Positions 8,450 through 18,199 are shown, counted from the stretch's first letter. The stretch is DNA of 64,000 nucleotides from G963556115 sp963677015 (GCA_963677015.1 OY781533.1:682001-746000); one strand, 5' to 3'. A program made the numbers and translations. The notes: a model not told the origin generated them from the letters alone.

Positions 8450-9700
8450 TCAAATTGTCGGTATATCTTCATTTTTTTCATTAATAATATCTTTTGAGAG
8501 CGGAAATAATCCTTCGATAAAGGTCATTATGGCAACAATGATAAAATACGCCGGTACCAGATAAAAGGCTGCTGTGAGGTTTCCGGTGAGTTCGGCGATA
8601 TAGCCTACAAGGAAGGTGAAGAGAATTCTGCCCGGGGTGGCTGATAAAGTGATAAGTATCATGGTGGTTGTTTTGTCCAGATGTGTTAGACGTTCGGCAC
8701 TATGGCTGATGAGACTAGGCCAGATGGGGGCTGTAGCGATACCGCTGAGAAATAATACTATAAAGAGCAGCCAGAGTTCTTTGATTTCAGGAAATCCCAG
8801 AGTGATAAAGAACCCGAAAAGAGCGGCTCCGATGATGGCTTGTTTCAGTCGGTGTTGCGGAATGAAAAGTCCTACCAGTATACGGCTTATTATCATACCG
8901 ATAGCGAATATTCCGGTGCCTATGCCGCCCGCCCAGGCTGAACCGGAGAAATTGAGCTGGATATAGCTGGCACTCCAGAACATGAGAACTCCCTCGCCGC
9001 CGGCAAATATCAGCATGGTTAAGAATAGTATTATAAAGCGCCGGTCCAGAGCTACTTTCAGCATCTGCTGAAAGACTTGTTTCGGGTTGAGTTTATCATT
9101 TTGTTCCGGGTATTTATTATGAGGATTTTCAGGCAGAAGAAGGGTCAATGCACCTATAAGGGTGAGTAAACCGCTGCCGCAGACGATAATACGCCAGGAA
9201 ACACCTATACTCAAAAGCCCTCCTGCAACAATAACTGTGAAGAGTGTTCCTAAAGCCCAGAATGAATTGAGGAAATTTATATATCTTCCTGATTCCGCAG
9301 GATGGAGACTACGGACAAAGGGAGGAGAGAGTGTTCCTGCGATACCGTTGGCTACTCCGGCAATAAGGAGTGAGAGAAATATTAGCAGGTAGTTGGGTGC
9401 AATTGAACTTAGAACGATTCCCAGGCACATGAGCAGCATCGCAACACCAAGGGTTCGGCGCTTGCCAAACCTGGCAGCAATAAAACTGCAGATAAAGGCA
9501 GAGAACGCAGCTGGAAGCCAACGGGCTATCTGCAGCCAGCTGCCCTCAGCAAAACTTCCTTCCCGCATAGAGAATCCCAGATCGTCTGACATCTGAACCA
9601 GAACCATTGGTATAATCTGTATGCAGACCGAATATGCAAAGAACAGGCTGAATGCGCCAAGATCATATCTGCCGATGGACAATTTACGGATATTTGCCAT
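8450..9700 (-). CDS. MFS transporter
   Basis: A major facilitator permease of 416 residues with about 12 hydrophobic helices, in the inner membrane. After helix 2 comes the short basic loop ARFGKRRTLG, the typical MFS motif A. No substrate can be inferred. An in-frame ATG at 9715 exists, but the ribosome site AAGGAG lies inside that extension and is spaced 6 bases before the ATG at 9700 (MANIRK), so 9700 is chosen. It is divergent from the pel operon, with 262 bases between, and converges on the methyltransferase gene. Confidence 0.85.
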   Translation of the reverse strand: MANIRKLSIGRYDLGAFSLFFAYSVCIQIIPMVLVQMSDDLGFSMREGSFAEGSWLQIARWLPAAFSAFICSFIAARFGKRRTLGVAMLLMCLGIVLSSIAPNYLLIFLSLLIAGVANGIAGTLSPPFVRSLHPAESGRYINFLNSFWALGTLFTVIVAGGLLSIGVSWRIIVCGSGLLTLIGALTLLLPENPHNKYPEQNDKLNPKQVFQQMLKVALDRRFIILFLTMLIFAGGEGVLMFWSASYIQLNFSGSAWAGGIGTGIFAIGMIISRILVGLFIPQHRLKQAIIGAALFGFFITLGFPEIKELWLLFIVLFLSGIATAPIWPSLISHSAERLTHLDKTTTMILITLSATPGRILFTFLVGYIAELTGNLTAAFYLVPAYFIIVAIMTFIEGLFPLSKDIINEKNEDIPTI

Positions 9701-9894
9701 CCTTTTCTCCTTCATTCTTATTAATATCTTTACTGTATTATCCTGTTAGTTTTGTATATTGCAATATGGTAGACGGGATAGTATCGGGAAAATAATATGC
9801 GCATATATTCTTAATTCTTTGTAATAAATACTTTATGATAGAAGTTGAAAGTAATGTTATTTGTTTGAATAGAATTTTGACGATATAGTTCTGG

Positions 9895-9930
9895 GTTCTC
9901 TTTGAATATATGATTTGAAGTGAAGAGAAC
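9895..9930. promoter_or_regulatory. Inverted repeat upstream of the pel operon
   Basis: GTTCTCTT (9895-9902) is exactly repeated in reverse complement as AAGAGAAC (9923-9930), 20 bases apart. It ends 32 bases before the first pel start, in an AT-rich divergent region (9701-9962). It could be an operator or leader hairpin; no clear promoter boxes were seen around it. Confidence 0.35.
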
Positions 9931-9962
9931 GGTTTTCATAGTATTGGGAAATATAGTTATTT

Positions 9963-12900
9963 ATGAATTTGAAAATTTGGCATCTGCTGGCATTTGCCTC
10001 GGTAATAATTCTGGTTGTTGTACTTTTTCTTCCTAACAAAAGGGAGGAAGGGATACTGCTTGCGCGCTCCGGCAGGGTGGAGAAGGCGGCCAGGATTCTT
10101 GACCCTATAATCGCCGATAATCCCAGGGATATAAAGGTTATCGAAGAATTGGCTGCGGGTTATGAATCACGTAATAACCTTGGTGCGGCTGCCGGTCTTT
10201 ATGCACAGTATTTTAAAAATGGAGGTGATGATCCTGATATTCGTCAGCGCCTCGTAGCGTTGTATGTTGCCAATTTTGAGTATCGTAAAGCGCTAGCTTT
10301 GCTGGCAGCCGATATGGAGCATAATCTGCCGCAACTAATAGATCTGTCAGTGAAGACCGGAGATTTGGCCGGTGCGGTTAAATACAGTCGTGAGCTGCTT
10401 GCCAGAACCGATGATAAGGCCGAACAGGTAAAGCTTCTTGAGAGTATCATGACCTATGAAAACTGGCAACTGAATATTAATGGTGTTGGCGGCGCTTTGG
10501 AGGAGTTGGCTCGAAAAGATGATACGCTTGAGAATAATTTTAAGGCTCTGGAGTTCTTTGCCTGGAAGCATAATAACACTAAGATGCGCTATTTTGCAGA
10601 GCGTGTCAGTGGTTTTAAAGGGCTTTCAATCGAGCAGCTGCGCGTACTACGGGCAACCTGGATAAGGTTGAAAGATGCTGCTAATGCACTTAAAACTGCA
10701 GAGGGAATTACCCGTAACAAGGATGCGGAATACTCCGACTGGTCTGATTATCTGACCTTGCTGGAATGGACCGGAGCGAATGAGACCTTACGCAGTACGG
10801 TTGCGGAACTGTTGAAAAAGTATCCTGATAATGTCGAGTTGTACCGGCGTGAACTTAATTTACTACCTGATACCGACAGGAGTATGGCAAGAGCAAAACT
10901 GGAACAGAGGTTATATGACCTTACAGGTGACAGCACTGCTCTTATTTCGGCTTTACAGATTTATACAGAAAATAAAGCGGTTAAAGAAGCGAAAAGCATT
11001 TATGATAGTTTACTGAAAGATAAGGATTTTCTGCGGGATGCGGAGAAAAATCCTGTCAAACAGCTGGTTCTGGCTGAAGCATATTGGGCCGCTGGAAATA
11101 AGGATAAGTCTCTCCAAACATTTTCTGAACTTTATGCTCTGTTGAGTAAGACATCTGATATCACTCAGGATGAGCTGGTACAGGCCGCTGTGTTTGCCAG
11201 AGAGCATGGACTGAAGGAAGAGGAGGCGAATATATATCTGCATATATTCAACCTTACTTCAGAGGTGCAATATTTGCGTGATGCCAGAGATATATTTGCG
11301 GAGTTGAAACTTGATGATCAGTTGATCGCATGTGATAAAAAATTGCTGAATATAGTGGCGCTGGAGCCGTTTGAACAGTTGCAACTAATACAGGCTTATG
11401 TACGCAAAGGTATGTCTGCTGAGGCTGGCGCAAGTGCTGAAAAACTATACAGACAGGTGCTTACAGCTAAGCTGTCAGGTTTGGATGATAATGCTTTCTG
11501 GAGTGCTCTGGATGCTGCGTCTTTACTTAAAAATACAGCAAAGAGGGCGAAAATTCTTGAGAGATTTTACCGTATAAATGCAGATCCTGAGCTGTTACGG
11601 GAGGCTGCTGAACTGCAGAAGTCTGCCGGAGATTATCAATTTGCACTCGCGGACTATCAGCTGCTGAGCAAAGACGGTAAGCTGAATGATTTTGATATAT
11701 CAGAGATGCTGGGACTATACCGTCGGCTGGGACGTATGAATGAGGTTGAAAAGCTTGCGCTTGGGGTTATTAAAAAAGCATTGACGGCAACCGGTATCGA
11801 CAAAGAACGTGATCAGTTTTATCTTATGCAGGAGATTTTGCCTGCTATCGGTCGTAATGACCTGCGCTTGAAACTGTTGCAGAAATATGCAGCTGCAGGA
11901 GATATTGAATCGGAAATTATGCTGGCAGAGGCGGACAGAGATAATAAGCAACTTGCTTCAGCGAGAAAAAAACTGGAGAAAGTTGTCACCGCAGAGGATA
12001 GCACAAAGGCGGAAAAATTCCGTGCGAAGATGTTACTTTCAGATATTATTGCACTCGAATTCTTTGCCGCCACTGGGAAAAAACGTATTGATATTGCTGT
12101 TGATAATTACCGGTTTATCGGCTCGCTGATATCTGAAATGCAGGAGGATCTGAGTGATCTTGCCGGTACTGATAAAGATCAGAGAAAAGAGGAGATTGAC
12201 GGGTTACGCAGGACTTTGATTCAGTTCGCATTTGCCAAAAAAGACTATACCGCGGTAGATGAACTTATTGGAACTTTATATGAGCGTTCACCGGGAGTGT
12301 ATCTTGAATTGGCGGCATTATTTTTAAATGCCGGCGAAAAGGATTCTGCGTTGCGCTATTTTGCCAAGATAAAAAATACTACTGGCTTTACAGTTGAGCA
12401 GTTTGCCGAATTGGGACGGCTTTACGCAGATTTTGGAGAATATGAAAAAGCACTTCAGTTCTATAACGTGGCTGATAAAAAGGCTAAGGGACTCGATAAA
12501 GACGTACGTCTGGGATTGGCTGCGGTTTATGGACGAATGGGTGATGCGCTCAAGCAGTATTCTATAGTTGATTTTTATACAACCTTTGGCAATTCTACTG
12601 CTGAAGACTGGTTGCGTGCTGCCGATGCCAGACAGGAGCATGATGATCTTGTAGGTGAGTATAATCTGCTGCTGAAAGGGGTAAAGAAGAAATCCGATTC
12701 AGCATTACTCCTGGCCCGACTGGTAAGCAGTATGGTTGAACTTGGCAGGACTAAGGATGCTGTTCACTATGCAAAAAAATTGCAGGGTCTAAAAGTGCAT
12801 AAAGATGAGCGTGAACTCATTGGCGTCGGCTATGGTCTGCTGGCTGTAGGGCAGGTTCGTGAGGCAGGAAGATTATTTGCTGTTGCCTGCAATAACGCTG

Positions 12901-13610
12901 ACGCCGGTCCGGAAGCTGAGCTTGCGCTTGCCCGCTATTTTGCGGCCTGTTTTCAATATCCGCAAGCACACCGGGTTTATCTGGATTATCTCAAGCATCA
13001 CGGAAATGATGGGCGTGTCTGGTATGAGTTTGCTGTTTTGAAGAGTCAGGCCGGATTTATCGGTTCGAGGGAAGCTTTTATACATGCCCGGGATCTTCTG
13101 TCTAATGGTGAGCAGACAGCTGCCGAGCTGTCAGTGATTTCTTCGATAGATATTTATCTTAATCGTAGAGATCAGGCATTACGTCAGGCTGTGTCGGCGG
13201 TAAAGCTTCAACCGGGTAATGCACAGAATACGCTGGCACTGGCAGAGTTGTATAATTCTTCAAACTATCAGGAATATGGACGTCAGACAGCTTTAACCGT
13301 TAAACCTGATGAGTTTAACAGTACCAGGCGTGACGGAACTATTGCTGAGGCGGAATTACTTTCCAGAAGATTTAAAGAGGGGCTTGAGGAATTGAAGTCG
13401 GTATTGTCTATTCGCGAGGATGATAGCGCGGCCTGGCTGGCTAAAGGATATAATGAGTTTGAAATAGGACGGTGGCTGGAGGGAGCTCAGAATCTTTATC
13501 ATGGATCCAAGTTTCTCGGCAGGGAATTTTACAAAAATATGAATTTGTCCAGACAGGGTTCAGCTGCTGTTGATCTGGATAATATTGAATTACCGGCACT
13601 GGAGGATTAA
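9963..13610 (+). CDS. pelB: Large TPR protein, periplasmic half of PelB
   Basis: A 1215-residue protein with an N-terminal membrane anchor (about residues 5-24) followed by helical tetratricopeptide-like repeats over almost its whole length. In Pseudomonas, PelB is one chain of about 1190 residues: an anchor, 19 TPRs and a C-terminal 16-strand barrel that exports Pel polysaccharide. Here the TPR part ends without a barrel, and the next gene encodes a barrel starting one base inside this stop codon (TAATG). The assignment rests on architecture and on pelC-D-E-F-G following, not on strong sequence identity. The role would be guiding the polymer through the periplasm. No good ribosome site is seen at ATG 9963. 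Confidence 0.75.
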   Translation: MNLKIWHLLAFASVIILVVVLFLPNKREEGILLARSGRVEKAARILDPIIADNPRDIKVIEELAAGYESRNNLGAAAGLYAQYFKNGGDDPDIRQRLVALYVANFEYRKALALLAADMEHNLPQLIDLSVKTGDLAGAVKYSRELLARTDDKAEQVKLLESIMTYENWQLNINGVGGALEELARKDDTLENNFKALEFFAWKHNNTKMRYFAERVSGFKGLSIEQLRVLRATWIRLKDAANALKTAEGITRNKDAEYSDWSDYLTLLEWTGANETLRSTVAELLKKYPDNVELYRRELNLLPDTDRSMARAKLEQRLYDLTGDSTALISALQIYTENKAVKEAKSIYDSLLKDKDFLRDAEKNPVKQLVLAEAYWAAGNKDKSLQTFSELYALLSKTSDITQDELVQAAVFAREHGLKEEEANIYLHIFNLTSEVQYLRDARDIFAELKLDDQLIACDKKLLNIVALEPFEQLQLIQAYVRKGMSAEAGASAEKLYRQVLTAKLSGLDDNAFWSALDAASLLKNTAKRAKILERFYRINADPELLREAAELQKSAGDYQFALADYQLLSKDGKLNDFDISEMLGLYRRLGRMNEVEKLALGVIKKALTATGIDKERDQFYLMQEILPAIGRNDLRLKLLQKYAAAGDIESEIMLAEADRDNKQLASARKKLEKVVTAEDSTKAEKFRAKMLLSDIIALEFFAATGKKRIDIAVDNYRFIGSLISEMQEDLSDLAGTDKDQRKEEIDGLRRTLIQFAFAKKDYTAVDELIGTLYERSPGVYLELAALFLNAGEKDSALRYFAKIKNTTGFTVEQFAELGRLYADFGEYEKALQFYNVADKKAKGLDKDVRLGLAAVYGRMGDALKQYSIVDFYTTFGNSTAEDWLRAADARQEHDDLVGEYNLLLKGVKKKSDSALLLARLVSSMVELGRTKDAVHYAKKLQGLKVHKDERELIGVGYGLLAVGQVREAGRLFAVACNNADAGPEAELALARYFAACFQYPQAHRVYLDYLKHHGNDGRVWYEFAVLKSQAGFIGSREAFIHARDLLSNGEQTAAELSVISSIDIYLNRRDQALRQAVSAVKLQPGNAQNTLALAELYNSSNYQEYGRQTALTVKPDEFNSTRRDGTIAEAELLSRRFKEGLEELKSVLSIREDDSAAWLAKGYNEFEIGRWLEGAQNLYHGSKFLGREFYKNMNLSRQGSAAVDLDNIELPALED

Positions 13611-14890
13611 TGCAGAGGATTATCGGGGTAATATTAGTACAGTTTTGCATATTCTTCATGTCTGGAGTTTATGCAGCGGATGAAGATGAATACCTTGTTA
13701 TCAAACTTGATGATTTCTCTTCGGTCAGCAGTTCTGCAAATACGGCTTTTACTGAAACCGTGGCAGGTGGCAATATTCCGGTAACGGCTGACACCGAGGT
13801 GACAGTACGCCCGCGTCTGGCTACAGCGGGTACTCCGCTGCAGGTAGTAAAGAGTTTTGTGCCTTCTCTTTATCCTCAGCAAAGGGATGCCGGGCGCAGT
13901 ATTAATGGTGTCAGTAGTACGTATGTCCCTGAAATACTTACTGGAGTGCGTAATTCTTTCAGCTCGGCAGAATACATTGATCGGATGTTTATGGAGTTGA
14001 GTTTGCCGGTAAGTGATAACTTTATTCTCGGTGGACGAATTTCCGGGGGAGTTTATGACCTTGTTAATAATGGAACTGAACCGGGGTTATCTGCCGGGTT
14101 ACTGCAGGCAGGTATCGCCGGGTTGTATAAAATAAGCCCGGAATTGAGTGTTTATGCGGATTTTATTCTGGGAAGTACCAACACGGTTATAAGTCCGGGG
14201 ATTAATGGGCGTATCTCGTATCAGAATCGCGGTGGAATTGGCATAAGTCTTACCGGAAGTCTTTGGGTGCCATGGGATGAGAATACCTATGCGGTATATA
14301 ATAACGGGCGTAGTATTGGTGCTATGCTCAATATTTCATTACCGCTCAGTCATCGTCTGCAGCTTGATTTGAGTGCCGGCAGTTATGCGCGTTATACAGC
14401 TGATAATTCATTTGAGATGAGTACTTATGAGGGTACGGATCTGACAGCTGGTGCCCGTCTTAACTGGGATTTCATCAAGAAGGAGTATCGGCAGCTGCCG
14501 CTGGAATTTGCCAGTGGACAGTATCTTGGATATGAGACACAGAGTTCGCATGTAGGTTTGTTCGCCAGTGTTGATGGAGCCGAATATTTCGGCAGGAGTG
14601 ATTCTTCTCTGGTGCCGGTGACGGTTGAAAGTCTTGATCAGCGGGTAGGCCTAAGCGCAACTTATGCTTTTACTTCGCGGCTTGCAGCGCTGGCTGAAAT
14701 ATATGTTGGATATGATCCGGCACGTGATATTGGTTTTGGAAAATTATATGGATTTTACAGTCGTCTGGTTTATATTCCGGCACCGCGGCTTAGAGTGTAT
14801 GGTGAGTTTGCTCTTGATTCCGAGGCGGCAACCGGTATCGAAGAGGGCAGAACCTGGTATTACGGTGCAGGGGTAAATTATAAATTCTAG
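13610..14890 (+). CDS. Outer-membrane beta-barrel, probable PelB export pore
   Basis: A 426-residue exported protein. Residues 1-22 form a signal peptide ending near VYAADE. After about 100 residues of linker there are many alternating amphipathic strands, and the chain ends GAGVNYKF, with the terminal Phe typical of BAM-inserted barrels. It overlaps the TPR gene by one base (TAATG) and is followed by the PelC-like lipoprotein. The likely role is the outer-membrane pore that in Pseudomonas is the C-terminal part of PelB. Other barrels (porin-like, unknown) cannot be excluded without structure prediction. Confidence 0.7.
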   Translation: MQRIIGVILVQFCIFFMSGVYAADEDEYLVIKLDDFSSVSSSANTAFTETVAGGNIPVTADTEVTVRPRLATAGTPLQVVKSFVPSLYPQQRDAGRSINGVSSTYVPEILTGVRNSFSSAEYIDRMFMELSLPVSDNFILGGRISGGVYDLVNNGTEPGLSAGLLQAGIAGLYKISPELSVYADFILGSTNTVISPGINGRISYQNRGGIGISLTGSLWVPWDENTYAVYNNGRSIGAMLNISLPLSHRLQLDLSAGSYARYTADNSFEMSTYEGTDLTAGARLNWDFIKKEYRQLPLEFASGQYLGYETQSSHVGLFASVDGAEYFGRSDSSLVPVTVESLDQRVGLSATYAFTSRLAALAEIYVGYDPARDIGFGKLYGFYSRLVYIPAPRLRVYGEFALDSEAATGIEEGRTWYYGAGVNYKF

Positions 14891-14910
14891 ATCTTTTCAA
14901 GGGGTATAAT

Positions 14911-15483
14911 ATGCATAAATTATGGAATTTGAGTGTGGTTGTATTGATGATTTTAGGCGTTGCAGGTTTAGTAGTGGGGCTTGGAGGATGTACAACCTCC
15001 AGCACTGTTAACAGTAGCCCGGTGCAGTGTGATCTTGGTAAGGTGGCTATTGTTCCGTTTGAGAATTTGTCTTCAGAACCAAATGCCGGACTTATTATAA
15101 TGAAAAATATGGATAGCGCTTTCCGTAAATATACTACTTTGGATATCATTGATACCAACTTGATGCGTCAGCGACTGGAAGCGGTTGAAGGGCAATATAT
15201 TGCTCCAGCAAAAATCGGTGAAATGCTGGGGGTTGATTCGGTGATTACCGGCAGTGTGACCGAGTACCGGTATGTATACGGTGCCGGCGAGCAGCCGGTG
15301 GTGGCACTTACGATACAGATTGTATCGGTTAAGACCGGTGAAACTCTCTGGTCTGAACAGGTAAGCTCTACCGGTAACTTTTCCTGGATAAGGGAGAGTT
15401 CACTTGCGGAGGTAGCTGCACAGATTTCAATTTCGCTGGCTCGTGATTTCAAGCGGGTATACACTCCGGCTTTGGTAAAGTAA
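14911..15483 (+). CDS. pelC: PelC-like outer-membrane lipoprotein
   Basis: A 190-residue lipoprotein. The signal peptide ends in the lipobox LGGC, with Cys27 as the lipidated residue. The mature part has a CsgG/PelC-like alpha/beta fold: VAIVPFENLSSEPNAG at the start, then DVITGSVTEYRY and a Leu/Ala-rich C-terminal helix. PelC of Pseudomonas forms a 12-subunit ring under the outer membrane that funnels cationic Pel to the PelB pore. It sits between the barrel gene and pelD, the expected place. The ribosome site AAGGGG precedes ATG 14911. Confidence 0.8.
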   Translation: MHKLWNLSVVVLMILGVAGLVVGLGGCTTSSTVNSSPVQCDLGKVAIVPFENLSSEPNAGLIIMKNMDSAFRKYTTLDIIDTNLMRQRLEAVEGQYIAPAKIGEMLGVDSVITGSVTEYRYVYGAGEQPVVALTIQIVSVKTGETLWSEQVSSTGNFSWIRESSLAEVAAQISISLARDFKRVYTPALVK

Positions 15484-15494
15484 GGAATTGTATA

Positions 15495-15845
15495 ATGGTC
15501 AGATTGCTGTATATCGATGAAAATCCGGAAATTTATGATGTTGTAAAAGAGGTAGTCCAGGTATATGGATACGAAGTGGATTGTATTTCAGATATAACGG
15601 GTGATCTTATTGCCGGTATCGATGATTATTCACTTATAATTATTGACTGGTATATTGGTTATGGTGCTGAAAAATTATATTCTGATCTACTCAGTAAGAG
15701 ATATAAAGGTAAGATTATGATTACCTCTTCACGAAATATCGGGAATAACCAGCGTTTGCGCCTGGATCAGTTGAAGATTAAATTTTTGGGTAAGCCGTTC
15801 TCCGTTGTCGAATTGGCGGATGCAATTGAGAAAGCGATCAAATAG
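15495..15845 (+). CDS. Stand-alone response-regulator receiver inside the pel operon
   Basis: A single receiver domain of 116 residues with no output domain. The acidic pair is Asp8-Glu9 (YIDENPE), the phospho-acceptor is Asp51 (IIIDW), the signalling Thr/Ser is at 77-78 (MITSS) and the conserved lysine is Lys100 (GKPF). All key residues are intact, so it should be phosphorylatable. It lies 11 bases after pelC and 33 bases before pelD with its own AAGGA ribosome site. No partner kinase is in the window. A receiver is not part of the classical pelABCDEFG operon. It may control PelD/PelE by protein contact, which is inference. Confidence 0.88.
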   Translation: MVRLLYIDENPEIYDVVKEVVQVYGYEVDCISDITGDLIAGIDDYSLIIIDWYIGYGAEKLYSDLLSKRYKGKIMITSSRNIGNNQRLRLDQLKIKFLGKPFSVVELADAIEKAIK

Positions 15846-15878
15846 GGCTAATTTACGGAATAACAGTGGGGTAAATAT

Positions 15879-17213
15879 ATGAAGCTGACGAAATTTAAAC
15901 CATACATTGAAATGTTCCTGCTGATTATTATCATCTATTTTATGGAGCATTGGCTGAAGTCTGATTCACCAATTTTGAAAATTCTCAGACCAGGTCCATA
16001 TCTTGTTATTATTATTCTTGGAGCGGTAAAATACGGCAGTCCGGTAGGATTGATACTTGGTGTAATCTGTTCACTGGTGCATTTGAGCGAGATGAATCTC
16101 GGCGGCAACGACTCATTGCGGGATGCATTGATACTCAATGCGGAAAATCTTCTGCCTCTGGTCTTATATATCGGGTGTGGTCATTTTATCGGTGAATCGG
16201 TGCATTCACGTCTGAAGGTTAAAGAGTATTTTTCCGGTCTGGCTACGGAGAGAAAAAAACTGGCGGATACGCTGGCAGGTGAGAAAGCTGAACTTGAAAA
16301 TCGCTACCGGGCACTGGAATCGAAGATTGCGGTAGACTCTCGTTCAAGCTCATCCTATATACGAGATCTTATCGAATTTGATAATATTGATTATGACAGA
16401 ATCGGTGAGCGGACGGTGCTGCTTACTGCTAAATATCTGAATGCGCAGGGGGTGGCGTACTGGAGTAAGATTAATGGCAGTTGGAAGCGTACTGCCGTCT
16501 CCGTTGAGATCAAAGATTCTGAGACTGTACCGCCGCAGCTTCTGCTCAAAGCTGATGAAATACAGGGGATGGCGTGTGCCAGAGATTATCCGGAAATAGC
16601 ATCTCTGGATAAGATTGATATGGCATTCTGTATCGCTTCAGTAAAAACTACTGAGGCGCATGCACTTACCTGTAATCGAATACCACTCAAAGAGTGGAAT
16701 TCAAAATTTGAAAATATGGTGCGAAATATTTTGCGTGAGGCTATGGCCGCAAGCGATTTCTGGAATGTAAAATATCAACTTGACCAGACAACATCTATGG
16801 AAGAGCGTCTGCGGCTTGATAATATAAAGACATTTCGATCGAAGGTAAGGAGTCAATTGCTTACTCTCCAGCGCAGCAGCAGTATATCATCAATGGTATT
16901 TATCTGTGTTGAGCGAGTGATGTCTGATGATATACGGGTGCTTGGAGTTATCGCCAGCGCTTTTCGCAGTCTGCTGAGAATCAGTGATGTGCTGTCATTT
17001 ATGCCGAATGAATCATATTTTGTGTTGTTTCTGCCGCAGACCGGGCTTGAAGGGGCACAGGTTGTGATGGATAAAATTAATTCGAATATTGACAGATTGG
17101 GACTGAAACCGCATCAGCGGCAGATCATCCTGCAATCTGCATATTATGAACTGAAGACTGCGGGAATGCTTGATTCTGCTTTTGAAACTTTCAGAAAGGA
17201 CCTACTGGTTTGA
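15879..17213 (+). CDS. pelD: PelD, c-di-GMP receptor of the Pel system
   Basis: An inner-membrane regulator of 444 residues. Hydrophobic segments at about 10-25, 40-68 and 88-104 are followed by a short coiled coil (110-150), a GAF domain (about 165-290) and a degenerate GGDEF domain (about 310-440). The GGDEF signature is replaced by PNESY (376-380), so it cannot be an active cyclase. The inhibitory-site motif RxxD is kept as RISD at 367-370, the same role as Arg367/Asp370 in Pseudomonas PelD. This predicts c-di-GMP binding and allosteric activation of Pel synthesis. Its stop overlaps the pelE start by 4 bases. Confidence 0.88.
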   Translation: MKLTKFKPYIEMFLLIIIIYFMEHWLKSDSPILKILRPGPYLVIIILGAVKYGSPVGLILGVICSLVHLSEMNLGGNDSLRDALILNAENLLPLVLYIGCGHFIGESVHSRLKVKEYFSGLATERKKLADTLAGEKAELENRYRALESKIAVDSRSSSSYIRDLIEFDNIDYDRIGERTVLLTAKYLNAQGVAYWSKINGSWKRTAVSVEIKDSETVPPQLLLKADEIQGMACARDYPEIASLDKIDMAFCIASVKTTEAHALTCNRIPLKEWNSKFENMVRNILREAMAASDFWNVKYQLDQTTSMEERLRLDNIKTFRSKVRSQLLTLQRSSSISSMVFICVERVMSDDIRVLGVIASAFRSLLRISDVLSFMPNESYFVLFLPQTGLEGAQVVMDKINSNIDRLGLKPHQRQIILQSAYYELKTAGMLDSAFETFRKDLLV

Positions 17214-18199
17214 TTATTTTGGTGGTTGCTTTATTATGCTGTATAGGAACTGCTTTCTATGGATTTGATGCTCTGTATAACGGGGTATATTCCATGGCCT
17301 TTCTGGCACATCTCTGCGGAGCCTTGATTGCTCTGTTACTGATCAGATTTCGCATGCCGTTTCGCAGCGGCTTTACATTACCGCTGTTATTTTGTTTATT
17401 AATACCACTATTGGGTTCCACGGGAGCGGTAATTGTGGTTATTGCTATCAGTCGTAAGGGAAGAATGGGAATACTGGAAGAGTATTCACAGTATATAAAT
17501 ACTGAGGAATACCGGGAACTCTTCACCAGAGATGAAAATGAGTTTGTTCCTGATCCAGATAATCTGTATTCGCTGGCCGATATTTTGCATTCCAATCTCC
17601 CGGTATCTCGCAAGCGTGTTGCAATTGAAGCTCTGGCGCAAATGGAACAGCCGCAGACAGTGGCAATACTGCGTGAGGCGTTGCAGATGGATTCTGTTGA
17701 GGTGCGGTTTTTCGCTGCAAGTGTATTGAGTAAACTCGAAATGCGGCTCGAGATGCATCTGGAAGAGCTTCAGGAGGAGGATAGAGCTGGGAGACAGGTT
17801 TCAGTAATTTCTGAACTGGCACAGGCATGTTATGATTTTGTATTTTATGATATAGTAGACGGTGGCAGGCGGGACAGATATCTTGATCTTGCTTTGGGGT
17901 ATGCGCTGGATGCATTTTCTCTGGAGCAGGATAGTACTTCTCTGTCTCTTGCCGGTAGAGTCTTTTTGCAGCAGAGAAAGTATCAGCAGGCAATTGCTAT
18001 ATTTAATCTCTACTGTCGTGCATACCCGGATGATTATCGGGGATTTCTCTGGCGGGCGGAAGCGTACCTTTCCAATCATGATTATGGTATGGTGCAGTAT
18101 GATTTGGCGAGAGCACGGGAGCTTGCGGAAATACCGGATACACTTAAAGATGCAGCAGAATTCTGGAGCGGAGGGGTTCGTAATGGCAAAGCAGTTTGA
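17210..18199 (+). CDS. pelE: PelE-like membrane/repeat protein
   Basis: A 329-residue protein with three N-terminal hydrophobic segments (about 1-16, 26-45, 54-80) and a cytosolic helical part. Residues 115-180 look HEAT-like and 220-315 look TPR-like (FLQQRKYQQAIAIFNLY). PelE of Pseudomonas has two or more TM helices and TPRs and interacts with PelD and PelG in the synthase complex. The start is TTG 17210, overlapping the pelD stop by 4 bases, with AAAGGA upstream. Its 3' end overlaps the HEAT gene by 17 bases. Identity rests mainly on order and architecture. Confidence 0.75.
   Translation: MIILVVALLCCIGTAFYGFDALYNGVYSMAFLAHLCGALIALLLIRFRMPFRSGFTLPLLFCLLIPLLGSTGAVIVVIAISRKGRMGILEEYSQYINTEEYRELFTRDENEFVPDPDNLYSLADILHSNLPVSRKRVAIEALAQMEQPQTVAILREALQMDSVEVRFFAASVLSKLEMRLEMHLEELQEEDRAGRQVSVISELAQACYDFVFYDIVDGGRRDRYLDLALGYALDAFSLEQDSTSLSLAGRVFLQQRKYQQAIAIFNLYCRAYPDDYRGFLWRAEAYLSNHDYGMVQYDLARARELAEIPDTLKDAAEFWSGGVRNGKAV

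Noticed and set aside
15879..17213. Active diguanylate cyclase
   Set aside because: The GGDEF motif is replaced by PNESY; only the RxxD site remains, as in PelD.
17862..18182. Upstream extension of the HEAT protein
   Set aside because: It would overlap pelE coding sequence by over 300 bases; ATG 18183 has a strong ribosome site.
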